A DNA stretch of 64,000 nucleotides from assembly GCA_000153745.1 (NCBI GenBank), contig DS022282.1, positions 1,842,816-1,906,815 of the forward strand, written 5' to 3'. This document shows, in pieces, positions 26,948-35,512 of the stretch. The notes beneath the pieces were generated by a model. That model saw nothing but the letters and a program-made list of their open reading frames with translations, searched no databases and had not been told where the DNA came from. Position 1 is the first letter of the stretch, and each line of letters begins with the position of its first letter. The translations under genes were made by a program, and so were the position numbers. The DNA is from Rhodobacterales bacterium HTCC2255 (lineage in GTDB: Bacteria; Pseudomonadota; Alphaproteobacteria; Rhodobacterales; Rhodobacteraceae).

Positions 26948-28375
26948 ATGTCAAATTTGGATAAGTATTATATTAATGGTAAATGGGTTTTACCGCTTTC
27001 AAGAACTACTATGGATGTGATTAATCCTGCCAATGAAGATCATATTGGGAAGATAATTCTTGCAAATGAATTGGACGTAAACCTTGCAGTAGAAGCAGCT
27101 AAATCAGCTTTTCCAAGTTTTTCTCAAACTTCAAAAGAAGAACGCTTAGAACTATTAAGAGCTTTACTAGAAATTTCAAAGAAGAGATTGCCGGAATTAG
27201 CCAAAGTTATTTCTCTGGAGATGGGTGCACCAATGACAATGTCGTTGGAGTTGCAGGCAGATGCTGCTGTTGGTCATTTAGAAGGATATATTGATGCTTT
27301 GATAGACCAAAAGGAGCATGAAAAACTTTCTAATGGTGATATGCAAGTACGTGAGCCTGTAGGTATTTGTGGTTTAATTACACCTTGGAATTGGCCTGTT
27401 AATCAGATTGCCTTAAAGGCCCTTCCAGCGTTAGCTGCGGGCTGTACTTGTGTATTAAAGCCATCTGAATTCACCCCACTTTCATCAGTGATGTATTCTG
27501 AAATGATACATGACGCTGGTTTCCCTCCTGGAGTTTTTAACATGATACAAGGTGATGGGCCGCTAGCTGGTGCAACTCTTTCAAAGCACCCAGATATAGC
27601 AATGATGTCATTTACAGGATCTACTCGTGCTGGTTCATCGGTCTCTAAAGATGCTGCTGACAGTATTAAGCGTGTTGCATTAGAGCTTGGTGGAAAATCA
27701 CCTAACATTGTTTTTGCTGATTGCAATCTTGAAGAGCGAATTTCAGGATCAATTGAAGAATGTTATATAAATACAGGACAATCTTGTGATGCGCCTACAC
27801 GGCTTCTTGTTGAAAGAAGTTGTTATCAACAAGTTTTAGAAATTGCAAAACGATTAGGTGAAGCAGTTAAAGTTGATGATCCAGCTATAGAAGGCAATCA
27901 TTTAGGGCCTCTCGTAAGTGATATTCAATACGGCCGGGTTCAGGCTATGATTGAAAAAGGAATTAAAGAAGGTGCAACTTTATTAGTTGGAGGTCTTGGA
28001 CGGCCTGAGGGATTTGAAAAAGGGTATTGGGTTCGACCAACTATCTTTGCGGATGCACATAATAAAATGGCAATTGCTCAAGAAGAAATATTTGGTCCTG
28101 TTTTAACTATAATTCCATTCGATAGTGAGGAAGAAGCCATTGAGATTGCAAATGACACTCCTTATGGCTTAGCTGGTTATGTGCAATCAGGTGACATCAA
28201 GAGAGCGGAGCGTATTGCAAAAAAACTACGGGTGGGAATGGTTCATATAAATGGGGGTGGATTTAATTACGGCTCACCTTTTGGAGGGTACAAACAATCT
28301 GGTAATGGTCGAGAAGGTGGTATAATTGGAATTGAGGATTTCCAGGAAGTAAAAACATTACATTATCCCGAATGA
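26948..28375 (+). CDS. NAD(P)-dependent aldehyde dehydrogenase
   Basis: A 475-residue ALDH-superfamily enzyme. N-terminal PWNWP segment of the cofactor site, catalytic general base Glu in LELGGKSPN (about 249) and nucleophile Cys in NTGQSCDAPTRL (about 283), and EEIFGPV near 380 are all present. Oxidises an aldehyde to the acid. Divergent from the methylamine-type flavoprotein and in a region with an amine oxidase and an aminotransferase, both of which make aldehydes, so it probably oxidises an amine-derived aldehyde. Confidence 0.94.
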   Translation: MSNLDKYYINGKWVLPLSRTTMDVINPANEDHIGKIILANELDVNLAVEAAKSAFPSFSQTSKEERLELLRALLEISKKRLPELAKVISLEMGAPMTMSLELQADAAVGHLEGYIDALIDQKEHEKLSNGDMQVREPVGICGLITPWNWPVNQIALKALPALAAGCTCVLKPSEFTPLSSVMYSEMIHDAGFPPGVFNMIQGDGPLAGATLSKHPDIAMMSFTGSTRAGSSVSKDAADSIKRVALELGGKSPNIVFADCNLEERISGSIEECYINTGQSCDAPTRLLVERSCYQQVLEIAKRLGEAVKVDDPAIEGNHLGPLVSDIQYGRVQAMIEKGIKEGATLLVGGLGRPEGFEKGYWVRPTIFADAHNKMAIAQEEIFGPVLTIIPFDSEEEAIEIANDTPYGLAGYVQSGDIKRAERIAKKLRVGMVHINGGGFNYGSPFGGYKQSGNGREGGIIGIEDFQEVKTLHYPE

Positions 28376-28394
28376 AACTTTTACAATATTCAGG

Positions 28395-28434
28395 AATAAT
28401 AATGTCTTAGATATTTGATGAATTATTATTTTTT
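28395..28434 (+). terminator. AT-only hairpin with T run after the aldehyde dehydrogenase gene
   Basis: AATAATAAT (28395-28403) pairs with ATTATTATT (28422-28430) across an 18-base loop and is followed by TTTT. Weak because all pairs are A-T and the loop is long. Confidence 0.35.
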
Positions 28435-28467
28435 AAAGATTGAGTCAAAGTCTAAAGTGAGAAATTT

Positions 28468-29685
28468 TTGAACAAGCAAACATCAAATTATAAAATGATT
28501 AATGAAAGGGCTAGCCGAGAATTTTTTCGTTTTGCTTTTCCATCTGTATTTGGGATGATTGCAATTTCGTCTGCAATAGTTGTTGATGGAATATTTATTG
28601 GAAATTTTGTTGGTGCGATACCACTTGCTTCTGTAAATCTTATAATGCCTTTCATTACTGTAGTTTGGGGCGTTATATTGATGTTTGCGAGTGGGTCAGC
28701 AGTAATTGCTGGTAAGTATTTAGGTGAAGATAACCCTAATAGCGCATGTGATATATTTTCTAAAACAGTTGTGGTTATTTTATTTGCTATGATATTATTA
28801 TCAATAATTTCATATTTCTCTCCAGAATATATATCCTTTTTACTTGGTGCTAGAAACGAAACATTAGCTATGTGCGTGGAGTACTTAAAAAACATTGCTT
28901 GGTTTTATCCCATATTTGGGTTTGCTGTTTTAATGAGTTATTTTTTAAGAATTGATGGTAGGCCTATATATGCATTTTGTGGGTTATTAAGTACGACAAT
29001 AGCTAATATCTTACTTGATTATATTTTTGTTGCGCGGCTGGATTTAGGTCTTAAAGGTGCTGCTCTTGCTACTGGGCTTGCTTTTGTTATTGGCATGACT
29101 GTGGTCTTACCACATTTTCTGGGGAAGTATGGATCAATTAAATTTATTTTACCCCATGGATCGTGGCGTGAAATACCTCGTGCTGCTTTTAATGGTTTCT
29201 CGGAGTTTTTGACGGAAACTTCTGCTGGATTTATAGTATTAGTATTTAATTGGATACTGATAACTAATATTGGTTCAATGGGTGTAGCAGCATTTACTGT
29301 AGTTGATTATTTAATGTATTTTTCCATGTTGATATTTTATGGCGTTGGCGATGGAATATCCCCCTTGGTAAGTGTAAACTTTGGAGCAAAAAAACCAGAT
29401 AGAATTTTTACTTTTTTCAAGATGGGTTTACTTACAAATTTAATCATTGCTGCGTTTGTAACAGTTTTACTACTATCTTTAAGTGAAGAAATGGTGGGTA
29501 TCTTTTTGCCTTCAGGGGAAGAAGATATATCTAAATTATCAATTTCAATTGTTTCAATTGTATGGCCTATGTTAATTTTTGCAGGTGTTAATGTCGCATT
29601 TATAAGTTATTTTACTGGTATGCATTGTGCTAAAGAGTCAGCTTTAATTGCGCTGCGCGTTCAATTATTTTCCCCATTTTATTGA
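28468..29685 (+). CDS. MATE-family efflux transporter, frameshifted near the 3' end
   Basis: A 405-residue reading frame with 11 hydrophobic segments and MATE features in two bundles (GAIPLASVNLIMP, LKGAALATGLAF, GISPLVSVNFGAKKPD). It stops abruptly after ALRVQLFSPFY, losing the last helix. The missing helix (FPILLILLFWNLFGFMSAFY, then ALPVSE) is found in the -1 frame from 29670 to 29816, so one base was lost at TTTTCCCC (29668-29675). Start TTG 28468 has AAAGTGAG upstream; ATG 28495 is an alternative without a site. Possible exporter of a toxic amine or by-product; activity doubtful if the shift is real. Confidence 0.8.
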   Translation: MNKQTSNYKMINERASREFFRFAFPSVFGMIAISSAIVVDGIFIGNFVGAIPLASVNLIMPFITVVWGVILMFASGSAVIAGKYLGEDNPNSACDIFSKTVVVILFAMILLSIISYFSPEYISFLLGARNETLAMCVEYLKNIAWFYPIFGFAVLMSYFLRIDGRPIYAFCGLLSTTIANILLDYIFVARLDLGLKGAALATGLAFVIGMTVVLPHFLGKYGSIKFILPHGSWREIPRAAFNGFSEFLTETSAGFIVLVFNWILITNIGSMGVAAFTVVDYLMYFSMLIFYGVGDGISPLVSVNFGAKKPDRIFTFFKMGLLTNLIIAAFVTVLLLSLSEEMVGIFLPSGEEDISKLSISIVSIVWPMLIFAGVNVAFISYFTGMHCAKESALIALRVQLFSPFY

Positions 29686-29816
29686 TACTACTATTTTGGA
29701 ATTTATTTGGATTTATGTCAGCGTTTTATGCACTGCCTGTTTCTGAATTATGTGTCTTTATCATGAGTATATTTATATTTAAAAACCGACTACCCAAAAA
29801 TTTAATAAATGTTTAA
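29670..29816 (+). other. Out-of-frame C-terminus of the MATE transporter
   Basis: 48 codons in the frame -1 to the upstream MATE reading frame, encoding a hydrophobic helix, the ALPVSE turn typical of MATE C-termini, a last hydrophobic stretch and a basic tail, ending in TAA at 29814-29816, only 7 bases from the end of the convergent cupin gene. One inserted base in 29668-29675 would fuse it to the main frame. Confidence 0.75.
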
Positions 29817-29823
29817 ATTAGAA

Positions 29824-30171
29824 TTAAGCGTCTAAATATACAACGATCAAGCAGCCGTTTGGGGAATATGAAGTATGTTCCGTCCCTTTCCTAAGCCAAA
29901 CTAAATCACCAGGCCCATATTTGGTTCCATCATGATCTACCAGATCACCTTCGATAATATAAAATTCTTCGTCACTTTGGTGTTTATGAGCAACTGTAGT
30001 TTGTCCTGGTGTCATACGATATATGTGAAAACCGCTTCCAAGTGGTTTGCTATCGCCTAGTTGTAAAACTGATCCATCTTCGATCCCATCACTGATAAAG
30101 GGGATATAATCTGCACTTTTAACATTTACGACGCGTCTATCTTCTGATGCGATTGGTTTTAACTTTCCCAT
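29824..30171 (-). CDS. Small cupin-domain protein
   Basis: A 115-residue single cupin barrel. Metal ligands are intact: His-x-His (AHKHQSDEEF, with Glu) in motif 1 and His in GTEHTSYS of motif 2. GAGG precedes the ATG. Last gene of the operon Rieske oxygenase, 74-residue protein, amine oxidase, cupin (28-base gap from the amine oxidase). Could be an isomerase, dioxygenase or a metabolite-binding protein; the family does not decide. Confidence 0.88.
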   Translation of the reverse strand: MGKLKPIASEDRRVVNVKSADYIPFISDGIEDGSVLQLGDSKPLGSGFHIYRMTPGQTTVAHKHQSDEEFYIIEGDLVDHDGTKYGPGDLVWLRKGTEHTSYSPNGCLIVVYLDA

Positions 30172-30199
30172 AATGACCTCTTTCAGTTCTATTTAAACA

Positions 30200-31453
30200 C
30201 TAATTTGAATTATCGACTGCCAAGATTTTTGCAGCAACTTCTATACCACTTAGATATGCACCATGAACTGTTGCTTGAGAGTTTGACATTGTCGCTTCAC
30301 CCGCAAAAAATAATCGATCATCTAATGTTTCGGCTAAAATCTCTCGTGCTCCAAATCCACCGGGTAATGCATAACTATATGAACCATATGAGTTTATATT
30401 ACTTTTCCAAGCAGTTTCTGTAGTTTTATTAATAAATTTGGTAATGTCATTTCCAAAGATTGATTTCAGCGCTTCAGAGCAAAAGCTTGTTGCTGCACCT
30501 GGACCATCCATCTCTAATTGTTCAGCAAAGCGACCAGCTACAAAGCCAACAGCGATATTACTGTCATAGAATCCAAAATCTATTGAGCAGAAATCATTTT
30601 CTCCCACAAGATAATCAGCACTTTGACCTTGGTGAGCTTCTCGCCATTTTATATTAAATTCAAACCCAATTTTGTTTAGCAGACCGTTGGGTAAATTGTT
30701 AATGGCATCTTTTTTTCTTGGAGGTAACTTTGGAAAAAATTTAATTTTATTCTGGGATAGTACACCAGTAGAAACTGTTAATACTGCATAAGTTGCACTT
30801 ATTACTCCATCTGGTGTTTCAACTTTTACACCATTTGAAGAATAATCAATTTTTTTGGCAGCACAATTAGTAATTACTTTAATATCTTTATATAAATATT
30901 TTATGAAAGCGCCTAATCCATTTTCTACTAGCCAATCGCCTTCTGTATTTGTGAAATGAAATACATCATGAGCTGAACATACATCTGGATCTGCCCCCAT
31001 CATTGGAGCTATTTGATTTCTCGCAATATCTCGCCATTTTGCTTCCGGAAGTGATTTCTCAATTGATTGATCTTTCTTGTTTTTTCCTGCTTTATTTATA
31101 TTTTGCCACATATCTTCAATGTACTGGCTATATTCTTTTGTTTGTTTTGAAGAAAGGTTTGCACCATTAGAATGTACCCAAGTATGTGACCAGTTTTTTT
31201 TATGTAACTTAAAATTATTTTGAACTGCAATCTCTGCTAATGGATTCGTAACTGCTGAATGAAGCCACGATCCTCCAATATCAAACGGAATATCGAAAAC
31301 AGAATTGTCAGTCACGCATCTACCACCAATATGGTTGGCCGCTTCAATTACAATCACAGAATAACCAATATCTTTTAGAGATTTGGCTGCTGATAGGCCA
31401 GAAGTGCCAGCACCAATTACAACAACATCTGAATTGAGTGGGGTTAAGGCCAT
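30200..31453 (-). CDS. Flavin-dependent amine oxidase (MAO/polyamine oxidase-like)
   Basis: A 417-residue FAD enzyme with the N-terminal dinucleotide motif VIGAGTSGLSAAK, followed by the EAANHIGGR FAD ribose contact, and the C-terminal FAD motif FFAGEATMSNSQATVHGAYLSG (about 383-405, given in parts). No signal peptide, so cytoplasmic. These enzymes oxidise primary or secondary amines, polyamines or N-methyl groups to imines or aldehydes using oxygen or another acceptor. Directly downstream of the 74-residue gene in the Rieske operon. Confidence 0.92.
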   Translation of the reverse strand: MALTPLNSDVVVIGAGTSGLSAAKSLKDIGYSVIVIEAANHIGGRCVTDNSVFDIPFDIGGSWLHSAVTNPLAEIAVQNNFKLHKKNWSHTWVHSNGANLSSKQTKEYSQYIEDMWQNINKAGKNKKDQSIEKSLPEAKWRDIARNQIAPMMGADPDVCSAHDVFHFTNTEGDWLVENGLGAFIKYLYKDIKVITNCAAKKIDYSSNGVKVETPDGVISATYAVLTVSTGVLSQNKIKFFPKLPPRKKDAINNLPNGLLNKIGFEFNIKWREAHQGQSADYLVGENDFCSIDFGFYDSNIAVGFVAGRFAEQLEMDGPGAATSFCSEALKSIFGNDITKFINKTTETAWKSNINSYGSYSYALPGGFGAREILAETLDDRLFFAGEATMSNSQATVHGAYLSGIEVAAKILAVDNSN

Positions 31454-31466
31454 AGAAACATAATCA

Positions 31467-31691
31467 TCATAACTTAATCTTTAAATTTGGCACTTTCTCA
31501 AACTCAGCCAAATCGATAGGATCTTCATTATCGAATTTGCAACACCTTCTATAAATTTCAAGCATTGCTTCTGATAATATGCCTTGATTGTAAAAGTACA
31601 TTGCAGCACCATACCTTGCATAACCTGAACCAGAAATACCAAGTTTGCTGTTAAGTAGTTCTTGTTGCATTTTTTTTTCATTTGTATTCAT
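31467..31691 (-). CDS. Small protein coupled to the Rieske oxygenase
   Basis: A 74-residue protein that I do not recognise. It overlaps the end of the Rieske gene by 4 bases (ATGA), and is followed 13 bases later by the amine oxidase. Features: an aromatic, Gly-rich segment SGYARYGAAMYFYNQG and a Cys pair in EIYRRCCKFDNEDP; no membrane segment or signal. The strict coupling suggests a small subunit or partner of the oxygenase or oxidase, not a free-standing gene. Confidence 0.78.
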   Translation of the reverse strand: MNTNEKKMQQELLNSKLGISGSGYARYGAAMYFYNQGILSEAMLEIYRRCCKFDNEDPIDLAEFEKVPNLKIKL

Positions 31692-32890
31692 TGATATCGA
31701 TTATCAATCAATGATTTATTTAAGTCTCTAATGTCACTTTCTTTGGGAGTTTTTTGGATATTATAGATTGGAAGTATTGCCCGTAAATGATCATGATAGG
31801 TTCGAACACCATACTCTAAATCTGATAAATAAAAACCATCAAACGCATCTGATACCATAGATTCATTTGACCAAATTGTCAGCTGTTTATCCTCAACAAC
31901 CGTCTCACGATCAATCCGGCTAGCTAAATATCTAGCAACCTTTTGTTGCCGGTCTTCATTGGGATATTTATAAGTAGCGCTTCTTATAATTGATTTATCG
32001 GTAGAAATTGGGAACTCTTGATAGAATAATGATGTTTCTGGCGTCATAGCAATAACTGAATTTGGAAAAATCCCATAATACACCCATGTTTGATTAGACT
32101 CTTTTGGAAGATCTTTGTGGGGCTTTGAGAATTTTTTATAGTTACGAACACCCCAATGACGGCCCTTAGAGGCTGTAAATTTTCCTTCAGAACGAGATAT
32201 ACCATCTTTATAAGATTCATCGTAATAATTTGAGCCATATAGATCTTGTAATGCTGGATGAGCCATTGCTACATGATATCCTTCATTATCCACGTCTCGA
32301 ATTGATTTCCAATTAACTGGAGATGTTTCAGTCCAAAATCCATCTGTAGGTATTTGCTCAGACATCTTATAACCTGATGCTTCTGCTTCGTATTTGTTTA
32401 ATAACTCTTTTACAGATGGTTGAGGGCCTTTTTTAAAACGGACAAAAACAAAACCATTCCAAATTTCATGTTCAACAGTTCGCAAAGAAAACTCATTTTT
32501 ATCTAATGGCGGAAAAGATTTTGGTTGAGATGCTCCACGTAAGGTACCATCAAGGTTGTAGACCCATCCATGAAAAGGGCAAATCAAAGCATTTTTACAA
32601 GTACCCTGGTCTTTAGTCACCAACCTTGATCCACGATGACGACAAATGTTGTGAAAGGCTTTTACATCAAAGTTAGTATCTCGTAATATTATTGCACGTT
32701 CGCCACATAGATCAAATGTTTTAAAATTACCTATATTAGGTATATCTGAAATATGACAAGCAACTTGCCAATGAGTTTTAAACATTTCGATTTCTAAATC
32801 TAAAAGTGCTGAACTATGATATGTCCAGCCTGGTAATCCTGAACGATCCCATCCTTTGGGAGGACGTTTCAAATTCTTAGTATTATCCAT
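31688..32890 (-). CDS. Rieske non-heme iron oxygenase, alpha subunit (betaine/quaternary-amine type)
   Basis: A 400-residue oxygenase with Rieske ligands Cys83-x-His85 and Cys104-x2-His107 and mononuclear iron ligands His206 and His211. The bridging acid three residues before the first His is Glu203 (DNEGYH), as in carnitine, glycine betaine and stachydrine oxygenases, rather than the Asp of aromatic-ring dioxygenases; this points to N-demethylation or C-N cleavage of a quaternary amine. GAGG precedes the start. No ferredoxin reductase gene is in the window, so the electron donor must be encoded elsewhere. Confidence 0.92.
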   Translation of the reverse strand: MDNTKNLKRPPKGWDRSGLPGWTYHSSALLDLEIEMFKTHWQVACHISDIPNIGNFKTFDLCGERAIILRDTNFDVKAFHNICRHRGSRLVTKDQGTCKNALICPFHGWVYNLDGTLRGASQPKSFPPLDKNEFSLRTVEHEIWNGFVFVRFKKGPQPSVKELLNKYEAEASGYKMSEQIPTDGFWTETSPVNWKSIRDVDNEGYHVAMAHPALQDLYGSNYYDESYKDGISRSEGKFTASKGRHWGVRNYKKFSKPHKDLPKESNQTWVYYGIFPNSVIAMTPETSLFYQEFPISTDKSIIRSATYKYPNEDRQQKVARYLASRIDRETVVEDKQLTIWSNESMVSDAFDGFYLSDLEYGVRTYHDHLRAILPIYNIQKTPKESDIRDLNKSLIDNRYQ

Positions 32891-32986
32891 TTGTTAACCT
32901 CAATATTCATACTCTAATTTTTTTTACGCAAACCTTATTTATAACACTTTTTAATATTTTAAATACCAATACAAATGGTAAACTAT

Positions 32987-33010
32987 TTGCTTGATCAGTC
33001 AACTTGACTC
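32987..33010. promoter_or_regulatory. Operator-like repeats between the Rieske operon and the polyamine-type importer
   Basis: TTGCTTGATCAGTCAA (32987-33002) shares its last nine bases and first three with the element at 26774-26789. It overlaps a second inverted repeat AGTCAA-C-TTGACT (32997-33009). In the 296-base divergent spacer; each TTGACT can act as a -35 box, minus-strand copy with TACCAT 16 bases on. The rest of the spacer is AT-rich with no other clear signal. Confidence 0.55.
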
Positions 33011-33186
33011 TGAAGCTTTGTTTGGAATAGCGTTAGTATAGGGAGAAAATATAATTAAAATAATCTGCAAATTAATATAGATAATTTCTTTTAATTACAA
33101 AAAAATTTAAATGTGGACATTATGTTGTTCCTACAGGGATTAAGTGAAAAATAAATAAACATTATACTAGGGAAAGGATACTCATC

Positions 33187-34296
33187 ATGAAAATAAAAAG
33201 TAAAATATTAAATTTAGCGTGTTCAGTTGCTGTTGGCTCTTTATTTGCCAACGCTATTTCTGCTCAAGAACGTGTTCTCAATGTAACAAACTGGGGCGAG
33301 TATATAGCAGAAGATACGATTTCTAATTTTGAAAATGAATATGGTATTAAGGTAGTATATGATGCTTATGACTCTGCAGAAGCAATCGATGCAAAGTTAC
33401 TTGCAGGTAGTAGTGGATATGATGTCGTCAGCCATTCTGGTGGGATGACCGCTCGTCTAATACAAGCGGGAATTATCTCTCCACTTGATATTTCAAAATT
33501 AGACCAGCTTAAAAATGTTGACCCTGCAATAATGGGCCAATTAGCTAATTTATGGGATCCTGGTAATAAACATTTTATCCCTTATATGTGGGGTACACAT
33601 GGCGTCACTTATAATGAAGAATTAGTAAAAGCCACCTATCCTGATGCTCCGATTGGGTCAATGGATATGATTTTTGATCCAATTCATATGAAAGAATTAT
33701 CTAAGTGTGGAGTTTCTTTTCTTGACTCACCTGGTGATATTATTCCTATGGCTCTAGCGCATATGGGTCTTGATCCAAACTCAACTAATCGTGACGATTA
33801 TGCAGCTGTAGGTGAAATGCTTGCTGAGGTGCGACCTCACATAAAAACATTTGATAATTATGCATATCAACAAATGCCACAAAAAGAATTCTGTGTATCA
33901 GTAACATGGGGTCCTGATGGACTACTTGCCATGTCTGGTGCTGCTGAAGCAGATACTGGTGTTGTCTTAGATTTTTCTCTTCCAGAAGGGCAAGGAAAAT
34001 CACAATTATGGATTGATGGGTGGGTTATTCCTGCTGATGCGAGCAACAAAGATGATGCACATCTATTCTTAAATTACATGATGCGGCCTGAAGTTGCAGC
34101 TGCGGATAGTAATTACACTTGGTATGCGACAGCAAATCTTGCTGGTAAAGCAATGGTGGATGAAGAAGTAACCTCAAGCCCAGCAGCGTTTCCAACATCT
34201 GACCAAGTAGACCAGATGTATACAACAGCTATATTGCCACCAAAAATTAAAAGACTTCAAACTAGAACGTGGACTAATTTTGTAGCAGGCAATTAA
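33187..34296 (+). CDS. Polyamine-type ABC transporter substrate-binding protein (PotD/PotF-like)
   Basis: A 369-residue periplasmic receptor with a signal peptide (MKIKSKILNLACSV..., cut after ISA near 26) and the PotD/PotF N-terminal pattern LNVTNWGEYIAEDTISNFENE, written here in parts: NWGEYI and FENEYGIKV. Conserved ligand-pocket Asp and Trp regions (YDVVSHSGG, YMWGTHGVTYNEE) are seen. GGAAAGG lies before the ATG. Likely binds putrescine, spermidine or a related cationic amine. Followed by a strong hairpin and then the other importer genes. Confidence 0.93.
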   Translation: MKIKSKILNLACSVAVGSLFANAISAQERVLNVTNWGEYIAEDTISNFENEYGIKVVYDAYDSAEAIDAKLLAGSSGYDVVSHSGGMTARLIQAGIISPLDISKLDQLKNVDPAIMGQLANLWDPGNKHFIPYMWGTHGVTYNEELVKATYPDAPIGSMDMIFDPIHMKELSKCGVSFLDSPGDIIPMALAHMGLDPNSTNRDDYAAVGEMLAEVRPHIKTFDNYAYQQMPQKEFCVSVTWGPDGLLAMSGAAEADTGVVLDFSLPEGQGKSQLWIDGWVIPADASNKDDAHLFLNYMMRPEVAAADSNYTWYATANLAGKAMVDEEVTSSPAAFPTSDQVDQMYTTAILPPKIKRLQTRTWTNFVAGN

Positions 34297-34310
34297 TCTC
34301 AACTTTAATA

Positions 34311-34333
34311 CGGCGGTAGTATAACTACCGCCG
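34311..34333 (+). terminator. Hairpin after the polyamine-binding-protein gene
   Basis: Perfect 10-bp stem CGGCGGTAGT / ACTACCGCCG with a 3-base loop ATA, followed by TTTACTT, 15 bases after the stop codon and 37 before the ATPase start. GC-rich in an AT-rich genome. Acts as a partial terminator or 3' stabiliser within the operon. Confidence 0.85.
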
Positions 34334-34369
34334 TTTACTTATGCACTTATAAAATATGGTGATTTCGAA

Positions 34370-35512
34370 TTGGAAGATGAATTAATATTAGACAGTGCAA
34401 TTTCTCAAAGTGGTAAAAAAGAAAAACCATTTGTGCAGATTAGGGGTCTAACTAAAAAATTTGGTGCAATTACTGCGGTAGATAATATTAATCTTGATAT
34501 ATCCCAGGGGGAGCTATTTTGTCTTCTTGGAGGGTCTGGTTGTGGTAAATCGACACTTTTAAGAATGCTTGCGGGCTTTGAGTTTCCTGAAGCAGGGACA
34601 ATAAGTATCGATGGTATAGATATGTCTCAAGTTCCTGCATATGAACGACCAACAAATATGATGTTTCAAAGTTATGCATTATTTCCACATATGAATGTTG
34701 GTGAAAATATTGCGTTTGGTCTACAGCAAGACAAAATTCCCAAAGCTGAAATTACAGATCGTGTAAATGATATTTTAAAATTAGTTGAGCTTGAAGGTTA
34801 TATAAAGCGAAGACCTCAACAGCTTTCTGGTGGGCAGAGACAACGCGTTGCATTGGCAAGAGCATTGGTTAAGAAACCAAAGCTACTTTTATTAGATGAG
34901 CCATTAGCCGCACTTGATAAAAAATTACGCAAACAAACTCAATTTGAGCTGGCTAATATCCAAGAACAAGTTGGTGTAACATTTATTGTGGTGACGCATG
35001 ACCAAGAAGAGGCAATGACGCTATCGTCAAGAATGGCGGTCATGGACATGGGTAAATTCAAACAAATTGGTACACCAACAGAAATCTATGAATTCCCAGA
35101 ATCGCGTTTTGTTGCAGACTTTATTGGTTCTGCTAATATTTTTGAAGGAAAAGTAATTAGTAGCAAAGGTGGGAAATTGACCGTTTCAACGGACGTTGGT
35201 GAAGTGTTTGCAAGTAATGGCAGATCAATAACTGAAGGTGAAAAAATATGGTTAGGTCTTCGACCTGAAAAAATTTATTTAAGTAAAGCAAAACCTAAAA
35301 ATATTGGACCAAACCAAATAAAAGGCATTGTAGAAGAAATTGGATATTTAGGTGAAACGTCAATTTATAAAATTCGTTTAAAAAATGGACAAATTATTGA
35401 TGTATCAGCTCCAAATCAAAGTAGACCGATGTCACGCGTACGTGAAATAACTTGGGAAGATATGGTCTATCTAAATTGGGAGCCTGAGAGTGTGATGTTA
35501 CTTACGTCATGA
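34370..35512 (+). CDS. Polyamine-type ABC transporter ATP-binding protein (PotA/PotG-like)
   Basis: A 380-residue ATPase: Walker A GGSGCGKST, signature LSGGQRQRVALARAL, Walker B LLLLDEPLAALD, then a C-terminal TOBE regulatory domain (about 270-370, WLGLRPEKIYL). Start is TTG 34370, preceded by GGTGA at a good distance; no ATG is in frame between it and the domain. Overlaps the first permease gene by 4 bases. Confidence 0.93.
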   Translation: MEDELILDSAISQSGKKEKPFVQIRGLTKKFGAITAVDNINLDISQGELFCLLGGSGCGKSTLLRMLAGFEFPEAGTISIDGIDMSQVPAYERPTNMMFQSYALFPHMNVGENIAFGLQQDKIPKAEITDRVNDILKLVELEGYIKRRPQQLSGGQRQRVALARALVKKPKLLLLDEPLAALDKKLRKQTQFELANIQEQVGVTFIVVTHDQEEAMTLSSRMAVMDMGKFKQIGTPTEIYEFPESRFVADFIGSANIFEGKVISSKGGKLTVSTDVGEVFASNGRSITEGEKIWLGLRPEKIYLSKAKPKNIGPNQIKGIVEEIGYLGETSIYKIRLKNGQIIDVSAPNQSRPMSRVREITWEDMVYLNWEPESVMLLTS

